A stretch of 64,000 nucleotides of DNA from Cytobacillus sp. FSL H8-0458 (GTDB lineage Bacteria > Bacillota > Bacilli > Bacillales > Cytobacillaceae): assembly GCF_038002165.1 (NCBI RefSeq), contig NZ_JBBOBR010000001.1:1798001-1862000 (forward strand), read 5' to 3'. The notes under the pieces were generated by a model. The model ran no database searches. It was not told the DNA's origin and saw only the letters and a list, made by a program, of their open reading frames with translations. This document shows positions 26,450-35,223 of this stretch, piece by piece. The first letter of the stretch is position 1; every line of letters starts with the position of its first letter. A program made the translations under genes and the position numbers.

Positions 26450-26548
26450 GGTTTTCTAGGGTTCCGCAGCAGCTGCTGGCCTGGTCCGAGAGAAAACTCA
26501 TAGCTTTTATGGCTATGCCACGGAGGGACAAAAGCCTGGGAGATACTG
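26450..26548 (+). promoter_or_regulatory. Guanidine-I riboswitch (ykkC class)
   Basis: The conserved strings TAGGGTTCCG, CTGGTCCGAGAG and ACGGAGGGACAAAAGCCTGG identify the ykkC/guanidine-I aptamer. It lies upstream of two small multidrug-resistance genes, its standard partners. Guanidinium binding relieves the overlapping terminator. Confidence 0.96.
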
Positions 26549-26580
26549 ATCATCAGATATCTTCCGGGCTTTTGTCTTTT
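26530..26580 (+). terminator. Guanidine-controlled terminator
   Basis: AAAAGCCTGGGAGATA pairs with TATCTTCCGGGCTTTT and is followed by GTCTTTTT. Its 5' arm is part of the aptamer's 3' side, as expected for an ON switch. Confidence 0.85.
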
Positions 26581-26616
26581 TCAGAAGATATTATTCGTTA
26601 AAAAGGAGCTGATATC

Positions 26617-26955
26617 ATGCAGTGGCTAAAGGTATTTATTGCTGCATTTTTTGAAGTGTTTTGGGTCATTGGCTTAAAGCATGCGGATGATCCATTATCA
26701 TGGGCAGGGACCATCATAAGCATCGCTGTCAGTTTTTATCTGATGATCATGGCGGGCAGGGTGCTGCCGGTGGGGACCGTTTATGCTGTCTTTGTTGGCA
26801 TGGGCACCGCCGGTACAGTACTATCTGAAATTATATTTTTCGGAGAACCTTTGAAATTATCTAAAATCATTCTAGTTCTTGTTTTATTATTAGGAGTACT
26901 TGGCTTAAAGCTGGTGACAAACGAGGACGAATCAATAGGAGCTGAAAGTTCATGA
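26617..26955 (+). CDS. gdnC: SMR guanidinium exporter subunit GdnC (YkkC)
   Basis: 112 aa, four membrane spans, SMR fold with the essential membrane Glu near residue 13 in [15 protein letters not shown]. YkkC/YkkD of B. subtilis work as a pair and the riboswitch marks guanidinium as the ligand. AAAAGGAGCTG precedes ATG 26617. It overlaps gdnD by 4 nt (ATGA), which favours equal synthesis of the two subunits. Confidence 0.92.
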   Translation: MQWLKVFIAAFFEVFWVIGLKHADDPLSWAGTIISIAVSFYLMIMAGRVLPVGTVYAVFVGMGTAGTVLSEIIFFGEPLKLSKIILVLVLLLGVLGLKLVTNEDESIGAESS

Positions 26956-27266
26956 GCTGGCTGTATCTGATTCTTGCTGGGGTTTTTGAAATGACAGGTG
27001 TCACCATGATTAACAGCTGGCATCAAAAAAGGAACTGGCAATCCTTACTTCTGCTTATTGGCGGATTTGGCGCCAGCTTCCTGTTCCTGTCTCTGGCCAT
27101 GAGGGAACTGCCGATGGGCACGGCTTATGCCGTCTGGACCGGAATCGGCGCAGCAGGAGGTGCGATCCTTGGCATGATCCTGTACGGAGAACCGAAAGAT
27201 GCCAAACGGATATTCTTTATTGTAATGGTGTTAAGTGCGGCAATTGGACTAAAACTTGTGTCTTGA
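26952..27266 (+). CDS. gdnD: SMR guanidinium exporter subunit GdnD (YkkD)
   Basis: 104 aa, four spans. The Glu of [14 protein letters not shown] near residue 13 is the proton/substrate site, and the [19 protein letters not shown] motif in span 3 marks the SMR family. Forms the second subunit with GdnC; topologies are expected to be opposite. No hairpin terminator is obvious; the 52-bp repeat array starts 30 nt after the stop. Confidence 0.92.
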   Translation: MSWLYLILAGVFEMTGVTMINSWHQKRNWQSLLLLIGGFGASFLFLSLAMRELPMGTAYAVWTGIGAAGGAILGMILYGEPKDAKRIFFIVMVLSAAIGLKLVS

Positions 27267-27295
27267 TATGAAAACCGGGAAGATTATCAGCGATT

Positions 27296-27560
27296 GGTTG
27301 CCGTAGAGCTTTTATGACGACGGCTTATCAAAAAAGGGTCGCCACAGTGCGTACATGACGACCAAAATCGCAGCGGCTCATCAAAAATGGTCGCCACAGA
27401 GCCTTCATGACGACCAAAATACAGCGGCTCCCCATAAAATCGTCGCCATAGAGCTCTCATGACGACCAAAATGCTGAGGCACATCCCAAAATGGTCGTCA
27501 TAGATCATACATGAAGCCCAAATCTCAACATCTCACCAAAAACGGTCCTCATCAATATTT
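27296..27560 (+). repeat. Degenerate tandem repeat, 52-bp period, about five copies
   Basis: Fills most of the 371-bp gap between gdnD and the DUF302 gene. The unit starts GGTCGCCACAGAGC and carries ATGACGACCAAAAT. Unit starts are at 27296, 27337, 27389, 27441, 27493 and 27544, so spacing is 41, 52, 52, 52 and 51. Each good unit has GGTCG and CGACC arms that could form a small hairpin. The outer copies are degenerate. No ORF of note lies in it. Confidence 0.85.
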
Positions 27561-27637
27561 AGCAGTTCACCAACATTCCATAGTAAAAAACAGCAGTTTG
27601 TTCATATTAAAAAGGAAATGAAAAAGAGGTGACTGCC

Positions 27638-28024
27638 ATGAATTTTGCTTATACAGTTGAATCAGAGAAATCCATTGAAGAAGCAATTACAGCGTTGGAA
27701 ACACATTTAAAAGATGAAAAGTTTGGTGTGCTATGGACTTTTGATATTAAAGTGAAGCTAGAGGAGAAGGGCTTTCATCTGGAGGAAGAATTTAAGGTAC
27801 TTGAAGTTTGTAATCCCCAGGAGGCTGAGAGAGTACTGAAAGAAGATAAAATCGTTGGCTATTTTCTCCCCTGTAAAATCGTTGTGTATAAAGAAAGCGG
27901 CAAAACAAAGATAGGATTGCCGAGGCCAAGTGTGTTAATGAGCATGATGGAAAGTCAGAACCTTAAAGAAATGGCATCAGATATTGAGAAGCGCCTGATT
28001 GCCTGCCTGGATAAATCAGTTTAA
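27638..28024 (+). CDS. DUF302 family protein
   Basis: 128 aa, soluble, one DUF302 domain (about 5-125) with the typical GVLWTFDIKVKLEEKG, VLEVCNPQEAERVL and FLPCKIVVY segments. The two Cys and their strand context are conserved in the family, but the biochemical role is unknown. AAAGAGGTG stands before ATG 27638. It follows the repeat array and has no operon partner. Confidence 0.88.
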   Translation: MNFAYTVESEKSIEEAITALETHLKDEKFGVLWTFDIKVKLEEKGFHLEEEFKVLEVCNPQEAERVLKEDKIVGYFLPCKIVVYKESGKTKIGLPRPSVLMSMMESQNLKEMASDIEKRLIACLDKSV

Positions 28025-28141
28025 GACCGTTTCAATAAAAAATAAACTTACTTCCAAAGACAAACAGTAAATAACACTGTTTGTTTTTCTTTTTATGCCT
28101 TACAATGTAATGTGAATTCTAAATATTGCGAAGGTGAATCC

Positions 28142-28966
28142 ATGGATGCAAAATTAATTTTAATCGAGGGTCTGCCGGGTTCTGGCAAATCCACTACGGC
28201 TAGATTGGCTTATGAAGTGCTTAAGCAAAACGGCATCGAAGCAGAAGTATACTTCGAAGGTGATCTCAGCCACCCGGCCGATTTTGAAAGTGTCGCTTAC
28301 TTTACTAATGATGAGTGGCAGCTCTTATTAGAAGAATTTAGTCCTTTCAGAGATCAAATTTCAGGGAACAGCATTTCAGAGGATAATGGCTTTTTGCTGC
28401 CTTATAAAAAGCTGGGATCAGATATTCCAGATGCATTTTATGAAAAAGCATTTACACATGATATCTATGAGCTGCCATTGGAGCAAAATATAAAGCTTAT
28501 CACGCAAAAGTGGGCAAGATTCGCTAGGCAAGCTGAAAACAGCAATAAGGTTCATATTTTTGAATGCTGTTTTATCCAGAATCCGTTAACAGTCGGAATG
28601 ATAAAATATGGGGCACCACAAACAAAGATACTGGATTATGTTTTAGCGCTGGAACATTCGGTGAAAAAACTCAATCCGATGCTAATTTATATCAACCAGG
28701 ATAACATAGACTACTCCTTCAAAAGAGCAATAAAAGAACGGCCGAAAAGCTGGTCAGAGGGTTTTATCCATTATTATACCCAGCAAGGATACGGAAAGCA
28801 GAAACACCTAAGAGGGGAAGAGGGCACCTTAAAGGTTCTAATAGCAAGGAGACAGGCTGAAGAAGAGATCCTGAAAAATCTGACTATCCGAAAGACCATA
28901 ATCAATAACTCTGCATTTGATGAGTATTCCCACAAAATCGCTTTAGAGAATTTCCTGATAAATTAG
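28142..28966 (+). CDS. P-loop NTPase, kinase-like, unknown substrate
   Basis: 274 aa with Walker A GLPGSGKS (10-17) right after a short first strand (KLILIE). The next strand holds AEVYFEGDLSHPADFE, as in nucleoside or small-molecule kinases. Later segments FECCFIQNPLTVGMI and LIYINQDNIDYSFKRAIKERP look like Walker B-like and lid regions with Arg/Lys. Similar stand-alone proteins occur in many Bacillaceae without known role. ATG 28142 has GAAGGTG 7 nt upstream; an in-frame ATG at 28112 does not. Confidence 0.7.
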   Translation: MDAKLILIEGLPGSGKSTTARLAYEVLKQNGIEAEVYFEGDLSHPADFESVAYFTNDEWQLLLEEFSPFRDQISGNSISEDNGFLLPYKKLGSDIPDAFYEKAFTHDIYELPLEQNIKLITQKWARFARQAENSNKVHIFECCFIQNPLTVGMIKYGAPQTKILDYVLALEHSVKKLNPMLIYINQDNIDYSFKRAIKERPKSWSEGFIHYYTQQGYGKQKHLRGEEGTLKVLIARRQAEEEILKNLTIRKTIINNSAFDEYSHKIALENFLIN

Positions 28967-28996
28967 GAAAGGAAAGGATTAAATGACGCATTTGGA
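28142..28996 (+). other. Placeholder span check for P-loop gene and its downstream HIT gene RBS
   Basis: The P-loop gene (28142-28966) is followed by GGAAAGGA at about 28969-28976, which serves the HIT gene start at 28983. The 16-nt spacing suggests the two are co-transcribed. Confidence 0.4.
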
Positions 28997-29378
28997 AAAT
29001 TGTCCTTTTTGCAGTCCGCATAAGGATCCACACCAGAATATCATTTTTGAAAACAGCACTTGTTATTTTCTTCAGCACGATAAAGAACAGTGCGTTTTGG
29101 AGGGCTGTGGGGTCATTGTGCCAAAAGCTCATCAAGCAGATGCCTTTTTCTTAACGGCTGAAGAGTGGAAGGATACATATGAACTTCTTCAAAAAGCGAA
29201 GGATTATTTGGATAAAAAGTATGCACCCGATGGGTATACTCTTGGATGGAATGTTGGTGAAGCTTCCAATCAATCCATTCTTCACAGCCATCTGCACGTC
29301 ATACCCAGATATAATAATGAACCACACGCAGGAAAAGGGCTCAGGCATTGGCTGAAGCAGCCTGCTAATAAAAGATGA
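28983..29378 (+). CDS. HIT-family hydrolase
   Basis: 131 aa. The histidine triad HSHLHVIPR near residues 101-109 is the nucleotidyl-binding site. An N-terminal CPFCSPH pair of Cys may bind zinc. Members hydrolyse dinucleoside polyphosphates or AMP-conjugates. It lies 16 nt behind the P-loop gene and ends in a strong terminator, so the two probably form a small operon of nucleotide-handling proteins. Confidence 0.87.
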   Translation: MTHLENCPFCSPHKDPHQNIIFENSTCYFLQHDKEQCVLEGCGVIVPKAHQADAFFLTAEEWKDTYELLQKAKDYLDKKYAPDGYTLGWNVGEASNQSILHSHLHVIPRYNNEPHAGKGLRHWLKQPANKR

Positions 29379-29408
29379 AAAACACACAGCGGGACTGTGT
29401 GTTTTTCA
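29375..29408. terminator. Terminator after the HIT gene
   Basis: AAAAACACACAG and CTGTGTGTTTTT around a five-base loop; symmetric, so it can also end the convergent gene. Confidence 0.92.
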
Positions 29409-29410
29409 AG

Positions 29411-30424
29411 TTATTGTATTTGCGGCGGATTGCTTTTGACTTCAAGTACATCCAAAAGAAACACAAATACCGGTATACCGACAATCAATCCCCAGACACC
29501 GAAGAAATGCTCAGAGAAAATCAGAACAATGAACGTATAAAATACCGGCAAATCCGTTTTGGAAGACATAAGCTTCGGGTTTAAAATATAGGCTTCAATC
29601 GCATGGATCACCATAATTAACAGGAGGATATAAAACACCTGGATGAAGCCGCCTAGTGAATAGGCAATTGTACATAAAGGAACCAGGGAAATAATCACGC
29701 CTGCTACCGGGATCAGACCAAGAAGGAAAATAAGTATAGACAAGCCCATCAGGTGAGGGAAATCCATGATCCAGAGGGCAAGTGTTGTCAGGATACAATT
29801 TACTGTGGCAATTACCACCTGCGCTTCAATAACTTTTCCAAATGTTTGCACGAACTTACTTCCGAAATAGGAAATCTCATTATAAAAGGCAGCCATTTTG
29901 CTGTATTTGAATTTTAAAGTAAACTCTGTCAGTTTAGGCTTTTCAAGCAGGAAGAACAAACTAAGGATAAGCGACAGCAATACTTGAATTGCAATATGGC
30001 TAATATCGGAAAAATATTGAAGCAGGAACGCAAAGCCCTGTTCGAGATACTTCGTAACTTCATTTCTTTCAAGCATTTGCACAATGTAAGTGATGACAAT
30101 ATTGTCATGCTTCTGAGTATAAAAGCTTTCAACCTGCTTAAACAGCTGAGAAATTTCAGTTACTATTAAAGGAAGATACTTAATAATCCCGATAGAAAGC
30201 AGGCCGATAATTCCTATATAAAGGGTTACGACTGTCAGTTTTCTATTCAGTTTAAATCTCGATAGGACCAGTTTCACGAGCCTATCCATCAAGAAAGAAA
30301 AAATAAAAGTAATCAGGATTAAATTAATCATGCTTCTCGACAGGTAAAGAGCCAGAACTATAATTCCAAAAATGACGAATCTTTTAAAGCCGTTATTATT
30401 AAAAAGTGATTTAATCGTTTCCAA
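29411..30424 (-). CDS. AI-2E family (PerM/YhhT-like) membrane transporter
   Basis: 337 aa, about seven to eight membrane spans. Characteristic are the N-terminal hydrophobic pair, a soluble helical stretch (about 75-140) and the family blocks LLGLIPVAGVIISLVP and IEAYILNPKLMSSKTDLP near the C-terminus. Relatives export small molecules or exchange Na+/H+. TTG 30424 is preferred because GGAGG lies exactly 7 nt upstream; ATG 30430 touches that site. Confidence 0.85.
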   Translation of the reverse strand: METIKSLFNNNGFKRFVIFGIIVLALYLSRSMINLILITFIFSFLMDRLVKLVLSRFKLNRKLTVVTLYIGIIGLLSIGIIKYLPLIVTEISQLFKQVESFYTQKHDNIVITYIVQMLERNEVTKYLEQGFAFLLQYFSDISHIAIQVLLSLILSLFFLLEKPKLTEFTLKFKYSKMAAFYNEISYFGSKFVQTFGKVIEAQVVIATVNCILTTLALWIMDFPHLMGLSILIFLLGLIPVAGVIISLVPLCTIAYSLGGFIQVFYILLLIMVIHAIEAYILNPKLMSSKTDLPVFYTFIVLIFSEHFFGVWGLIVGIPVFVFLLDVLEVKSNPPQIQ

Positions 30425-30465
30425 TTCCATTCCTCCACACTTTAGTATGTTTCTTCAGGGTTCCA

Positions 30466-30765
30466 TTAAATGCGGAGATAATTACTCTGAAACATGTAAG
30501 GCGTCATGTACTCGTTGCTTCTATGTAATGCTGCAGTTGTAAGGTTCTGAAAATACATGAGCGGTGCTTTAAAATTGATTGTCTTTGCGGTTGTTTTTAC
30601 TGCAGTTACCAGTGTGCTGCAAAAAGCAGGATTTTTCAGGGCTGGTGAATCGATCACAATGGCATCTCTTCCCGGGTCATTGAAATCAATCGGCTCCTTA
30701 CTTTGTTGCACTGTAGAAATCAGACCGGAGAAAAGCAGCATAATGCTGATAAATATGTGGGCCAA
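30466..30765 (-). CDS. Small putative secreted protein, unknown
   Basis: 99 aa from TTG 30765 (AGAGG lies 9 nt before; ATG 30774 is adjacent to that site). A signal-peptide-like stretch (about 2-20, HIFISIMLLFSGLISTVQ) is followed by a short polar domain with a single Cys. No family recognised. It is 41 nt upstream of the AI-2E-type gene on the same strand. Coding potential is moderate only: the plus strand also has an open frame here. Confidence 0.45.
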   Translation of the reverse strand: MAHIFISIMLLFSGLISTVQQSKEPIDFNDPGRDAIVIDSPALKNPAFCSTLVTAVKTTAKTINFKAPLMYFQNLTTAALHRSNEYMTPYMFQSNYLRI

Positions 30766-30881
30766 CTTGTTCATCCTCTTATTATCAATATATTTATTAT
30801 TTTATAATACTTTTACATTTAATTATATATCTATTTACATTTGAAACAAAAAAATTCGGTCCAGAGAAAGGATGAAGGTAT

Positions 30882-31727
30882 CTGAATACGAAATACGCAG
30901 TCATTACCGGCTGTTCCAGCGGGTTTGGAATATTAATGGCCATTGAGCTGGCAAAGAATGATTTTCAAGTTCTTGCAACAATGAGGAACTTGGATAAAAG
31001 CAAAATATTAATGGAGAAAGCTGATAAAGAAGGAGTACTTGCTCAGATTTGCATTCACGAATTGGATGTCACTTCATCAGCATCTATTAAAAATCTAAAA
31101 AGCCGGCTCCTGCAATTGCCTTCAGTTGATGTTTTAATTAATAATGCAGGCTTCGCAGGAGCAGGATTTGCAGAAGAAATCCCGCTGGATGAGTATAGAG
31201 AACAGTTTGAAACAAATGTCTTTGGAACCATCGCCGTGACTCAGGCAGTTCTGCCATTTATGCGGGAACAGGGATCGGGAACCATCATAAATATCAGCTC
31301 CATCAGCGGAAGAGTAGGTTTTCCGGGCTTATCGCCATATGCCGCTTCAAAATTTGCGGTAGAAGGCTGGAGTGAATCACTTAGGCTTGAAGTCAAGCCA
31401 TTTGGAGTAAATGTGGTGCTGATTGAGCCAGGATCTTTCAGGACAGGCATTTGGACAACAGGGAAGAAGATAGCTGAACCCTCCTTGAAAAAAGAATCGC
31501 CTTATTACCCGTATATGACAAAAATTCAGAGGTACCTTGATCAGGGGAAGCCATTTTATGAAGATCCAATCATCGTTGCTAAAAAAGCTGTGGACATTAT
31601 CAGTGAAAAAGAACCTGCACTCAGATACCCAGTAGGAAAAGGTGTCCGAACAAGAATTCGCCTGAAAAACCTTCTGAGCTGGAAAGCGTGGGAGAAAATC
31701 ATATTCAAGGCACTTTATAAAGATTAA
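30882..31727 (+). CDS. SDR-family oxidoreductase with probable CTG start
   Basis: 281 aa if started at CTG 30882. The frame then begins NTKYAVITGCSSGFGILMA, giving the complete Rossmann TGxxxGxG motif. It continues with NNAGFAG, the Ser of ISSISG, the catalytic YAASK and a C-terminus typical of classical SDRs. The first ATG (30936) would cut off the first strand and glycine motif, which makes it an unlikely true start. AAAGGATGAAGG lies just upstream and a TGA closes the frame two codons before CTG. Substrate unknown. Confidence 0.78.
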   Translation: MNTKYAVITGCSSGFGILMAIELAKNDFQVLATMRNLDKSKILMEKADKEGVLAQICIHELDVTSSASIKNLKSRLLQLPSVDVLINNAGFAGAGFAEEIPLDEYREQFETNVFGTIAVTQAVLPFMREQGSGTIINISSISGRVGFPGLSPYAASKFAVEGWSESLRLEVKPFGVNVVLIEPGSFRTGIWTTGKKIAEPSLKKESPYYPYMTKIQRYLDQGKPFYEDPIIVAKKAVDIISEKEPALRYPVGKGVRTRIRLKNLLSWKAWEKIIFKALYKD

Positions 31728-31879
31728 TTACTCCATTCTTTTTATACCGAATAAAGGACAAAAAGGTTTCAAAATTTTCCTTTTTTTCTTCTTTTTTCTT
31801 AAGTCCCCAATCTCTGATTAATTTTCTTGCATCTAGAGAAAATAAGAAAACTAATCTTTGATCGTCTGGGGGAGTTGGA

Positions 31880-33022
31880 ATGAAAAAGGGAATGAAAAAA
31901 TATACTATCACGCTGTTATCATTCATAGCCCTGCTGCTTGTCTGGAACCAGACGGAAGCTGAAGTATCCGGACCGCCAACCATCCATCTGCGCGTAATGG
32001 AAACCACTGATTTGCATGGAAACATGATTGGTTATAATTACGAAGATCGCAGGAAAACAGTGGAATTTGGGCTTTCCAGGACGGCCAGCCTGATTAAACA
32101 GGCAAGAAATGAGTCTCCTAACTCCCTTCTATTCGATAATGGGGACATTCTTGAAGGCAATGGACTTGATGAATATGCCTATAGAAGCCATCCGCTTGAC
32201 ATGGCTAATGTCCATCCTGTTTTTAAAGCCATGAATACGCTGCTTTATGATGCTGCAACAGTGGGAAATCATGAATTTAATTACGGAATTGATTTTATGG
32301 AAGAAAGCCTCAGGGGAGCCAACTTTCCTTATGTGAATGCAAATATTTATGTGGAAGACAGCAATCAGCTTGAAGAAGATGACCTAAATTATTTTAACCC
32401 CTACACCATCATAGAGAAAGAAGTGACAGATACAGCTGGAGAAAAGCATAAGCTGAATGTCGGAGTCATCGGCTTTATTACTCCTATTGTTGCGGAGTGG
32501 AATAAAGAGTATTTTCGGGGGAACCTTAAAGTGAAAAATATAAAAGAAACGGCAGAGCACTTTATCCCTGTGATGAAAAGCAAAGGGGCGGATATCATTG
32601 TGGCCCTTGCACATACCGGCATCCAATCCGATAAAGGGCTGGAGGAGAAAAAGGGCAATTCAGTTCAGGCACTCAGCAAAGTTAAAGGAATAGATGCCAT
32701 TTTATTCGGACACAGCCACTCTGTTTTCCCTGTCAAAGATGAGCTGCAACAGGTGCCGGGAATCGACTTGAAGACAGGGACCATAAATGGAACAGCTGCT
32801 GTTCAGGCTGGCTACTGGGGCAATCATCTCGGCCTCATCGATTTAAAAATAGTCTTGGAGGATGGAGAATGGAAAGTAAAAAGCAGTCTATCCTCCATCA
32901 GGCCAGTTTATCGCACTATCAAAAATAAAAAGAAGGAAGTCATCCCGTCTGACCCATTAATAGAGCAGATTATGAAAAAAGATCATCAAGATGCACTGGA
33001 TTTTTTAAAACACAAAAAGTAA
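31880..33022 (+). CDS. Secreted metallophosphatase, CpdB/5'-nucleotidase N-domain only
   Basis: 380 aa. Signal peptide (about 1-27), then a calcineurin-like domain with TTDLHGN, DNGDILEGN, GNHEFNYG, AHTG and GHSHSVFP, i.e. all five metal-binding motifs. It matches the catalytic half of 2',3'-cyclic-nucleotide 2'-phosphodiesterases such as YfkN/CpdB. It stops where the second (substrate-specificity) domain would begin and a terminator follows at once. It should hydrolyse phosphate esters outside the cell; the specificity is open. GGGGGAG precedes ATG 31880. Confidence 0.87.
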   Translation: MKKGMKKYTITLLSFIALLLVWNQTEAEVSGPPTIHLRVMETTDLHGNMIGYNYEDRRKTVEFGLSRTASLIKQARNESPNSLLFDNGDILEGNGLDEYAYRSHPLDMANVHPVFKAMNTLLYDAATVGNHEFNYGIDFMEESLRGANFPYVNANIYVEDSNQLEEDDLNYFNPYTIIEKEVTDTAGEKHKLNVGVIGFITPIVAEWNKEYFRGNLKVKNIKETAEHFIPVMKSKGADIIVALAHTGIQSDKGLEEKKGNSVQALSKVKGIDAILFGHSHSVFPVKDELQQVPGIDLKTGTINGTAAVQAGYWGNHLGLIDLKIVLEDGEWKVKSSLSSIRPVYRTIKNKKKEVIPSDPLIEQIMKKDHQDALDFLKHKK

Positions 33023-33046
33023 AAGGCGCCCAATGGACGCCTTTTT
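33021..33046. terminator. Bidirectional terminator
   Basis: AAAAGGCG and CGCCTTTTT pair; shared by the metallophosphatase and the convergent ycsI. Confidence 0.88.
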
Positions 33047-33047
33047 C

Positions 33048-33839
33048 CTATAAAACCGAAAACTCTTCATTTTTTAAATTAGTGATAAACATATGTCCCG
33101 GTGCATGTGTAATCATAATTTCCGGCTTCACATGCATGGCAACTGCCTGAGGAGTGACGCCGCAGGCCCAAAAGACAGGTACCTCTCCATCTTTAATCGT
33201 CACGGCATCGCCAAAATCGGGCTGATGTATATTATTTATGCCGATTGCTTCAGGGTTACCAATATGGACCGGGGCCCCATGGACAGAAGGGAAGCGGCTT
33301 GTCACTTGTACAGCCCGAATGGCTTCCTTCTCTGTCATCGGCCGCATACTCACGACCATTGGCCCTTCAAACCGGCCTGCCTTCACACACTCAATATTGG
33401 TTTTAAACATCGGGACATTCCGGTTTTCCTCAATATGGCGGATAGGAATATTATTTTTAAGCAGTGCTTCTTCAAAGGTAAAACTGCATCCGATCAGAAA
33501 GGCCACCATATCATCATCCCAATAAGAAGTGATGTCAGAAAGCTCATCAGAGAGAACACCATTTTTATATACCCTGTATTTGGGCAAATCGGTTCTGATG
33601 TCAGCATTTGGAGCTGACAGCATTGGCACAGGAGACCCAGGTTCTGTCACATCGATGATTGGGCAGGATTTCGGATTCCTTTGGCTGAAAAGGAGAAACT
33701 CAAAAGCCAGATCCTGTGGCAATATGGCAAGATTGGCCTGAATGTAGCCGTTTGCCATTCCAGCTGTCGGCTTATCCCACTCACCGCTGCGGATTAATTT
33801 GCGCGCCTCATCAGCATTCAATAGAGAAGGGGAGTTCAT
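33048..33839 (-). CDS. ycsI: YcsI-family putative hydro-lyase (DUF1445)
   Basis: 263 aa. D-glutamate cyclase/hydro-lyase-like family; the conserved segments FLLFSQRNPKSCPIIDVTEPG, FLIGCSFTFEEAL, VVSMRPM and HAPGHMFITN are visible. In B. subtilis ycsI lies in the same gene group as 5-oxoprolinase genes, and D-glutamate cyclase chemistry would supply 5-oxoproline; that link is inference. ATG 33839 follows AAAGGAG; the frame's earlier ATG at 33857 precedes that site. Last gene of the pxp operon. Confidence 0.88.
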   Translation of the reverse strand: MNSPSLLNADEARKLIRSGEWDKPTAGMANGYIQANLAILPQDLAFEFLLFSQRNPKSCPIIDVTEPGSPVPMLSAPNADIRTDLPKYRVYKNGVLSDELSDITSYWDDDMVAFLIGCSFTFEEALLKNNIPIRHIEENRNVPMFKTNIECVKAGRFEGPMVVSMRPMTEKEAIRAVQVTSRFPSVHGAPVHIGNPEAIGINNIHQPDFGDAVTIKDGEVPVFWACGVTPQAVAMHVKPEIMITHAPGHMFITNLKNEEFSVL

Positions 33840-33859
33840 ATAAAAATCTCCTTTCATTC

Positions 33860-35050
33860 TTATTTAAACAGCTCAGGGATTCCATTGATTAATGAGTAAA
33901 CCCCCATGTAAGACATGGCAATCACGATAATGACGCCGAAAATTGTCATCCATAGCGGATGTTTATAATCGCCGACAATTTTGGTTTTATAGGCAGCAAT
34001 CAGCATTACACCTAATGCGATTGGCAGGATAAGTCCGTTTAATGAACCAACTAAAACTAAGATTTTCACAGGCTTTCCAATTAAAACAAAGACAAATGTT
34101 GAAACGGCAATAAAACCGACAATCACCCATTTATGATATTTCTCGACAGCAGGGCTCAATGTCCGAATGAATGAAACTGATGTATAGGCTGCACCGACTA
34201 CAGAAGTGATGGCGGCTGCCCACATAACGACTCCAAACATCTTATAGCCAATATTGCCCGCAGCCAGCTGGAAGACAGAAGCTGGCGGGTTGGACGGGTC
34301 AAGTGCCAAGCCCTGGGAAACTACACCAAGTGCTGCTAGGAAAAGGAAGATGCGCATAATGGATGCGATACCGATTGCACTGACAGAGCTCTTCGTGACT
34401 TCCGGTAGTGCTTCTTTTCCTTTTACACCAGCATCAATTAATCGGTGGCCGCCAGCAAAAGTGATATAGCCGCCGACCGTACCGCCGACAAGTGTAATAA
34501 TGGCCAGGATATCAATCTTGTCTGGAACAAACGTTTTGACAACAGCTTCACCGACAGGAGGCTGTGCTGTGAACATAACATAAAGAGTCAGCCCAATCAT
34601 GACAAATCCTAAAATCTGTGTGAAGCGGTCCATTAATTTTCCGGCTTCTTTTACAAGAAAAATGCCGATCGCCAGAATTCCGCTTAAAAGAGCACCGAAT
34701 TCGGGAGAAATGCCGAATATAACATTAGTACCTAACCCGGCACCCGCAATATTTCCGATATTAAAAGCCAGTCCGCCCATGACAATCAGGGCAGCCAGGA
34801 AATAACCCAGACCCGGCAGGACATCGTTGGCAATATCCTGGGCCCGTTTTTCAGAAACTGCAATGATTCGCCAGATATTCATCTGTGCACCAATATCGAT
34901 AATAATAGAAATTAAAATGACAAACCCGAAACTCGCAAGCAGGGTTTCTGTAAAAACGGTCGTCTGAGTCAGAAAGCCCGGTCCAATGGCAGATGTAGCC
35001 ATAAGGAAAGCAGCACCAAGCAATAGACTGGCATTAGATTGCTTTTTCAT
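33860..35050 (-). CDS. ycsG: NRAMP-like transporter YcsG
   Basis: 396 aa, about eleven spans, NRAMP/APC fold. Bacillus YcsG is always near the 5-oxoprolinase genes, so it may import 5-oxoproline or a related solute rather than metal. The canonical DPGN metal motif of NRAMP span 1 is replaced here by AIGPGFLTQT, which argues against Mn2+ or Fe2+ as substrate. The preceding 173-bp gap to pxpA is unusually long for this operon. Confidence 0.85.
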   Translation of the reverse strand: MKKQSNASLLLGAAFLMATSAIGPGFLTQTTVFTETLLASFGFVILISIIIDIGAQMNIWRIIAVSEKRAQDIANDVLPGLGYFLAALIVMGGLAFNIGNIAGAGLGTNVIFGISPEFGALLSGILAIGIFLVKEAGKLMDRFTQILGFVMIGLTLYVMFTAQPPVGEAVVKTFVPDKIDILAIITLVGGTVGGYITFAGGHRLIDAGVKGKEALPEVTKSSVSAIGIASIMRIFLFLAALGVVSQGLALDPSNPPASVFQLAAGNIGYKMFGVVMWAAAITSVVGAAYTSVSFIRTLSPAVEKYHKWVIVGFIAVSTFVFVLIGKPVKILVLVGSLNGLILPIALGVMLIAAYKTKIVGDYKHPLWMTIFGVIIVIAMSYMGVYSLINGIPELFK

Positions 35051-35223
35051 TCATTTTCCCCCAATAATTCAATTTATGGTTATTTTTTTATGTTGTTCGC
35101 GCTGAAAGGGATGATTAGTGCAGTTTGCGCTGCCTAATCCGGCATGAACGGCACTATTCCATCTTAAGTGCGATCCGCGCTTGATAAGTCACCAATTTTT
35201 CATTATCTCCATCAATACCAATT

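Noticed and set aside
27296-27560. CRISPR array
   Set aside because: Regular 52-bp period, but the whole unit is repeated and degenerate; there are no unique spacers between constant repeats and no cas genes.
28142-28996. Independent feature across the P-loop/HIT gene junction
   Set aside because: Listed only to note the HIT ribosome site and the 16-nt spacing; it is not a gene of its own.
32384-32658. Minus-strand ORFs inside the metallophosphatase gene
   Set aside because: Shadows of a well-supported gene, without ribosome sites or recognisable domains.
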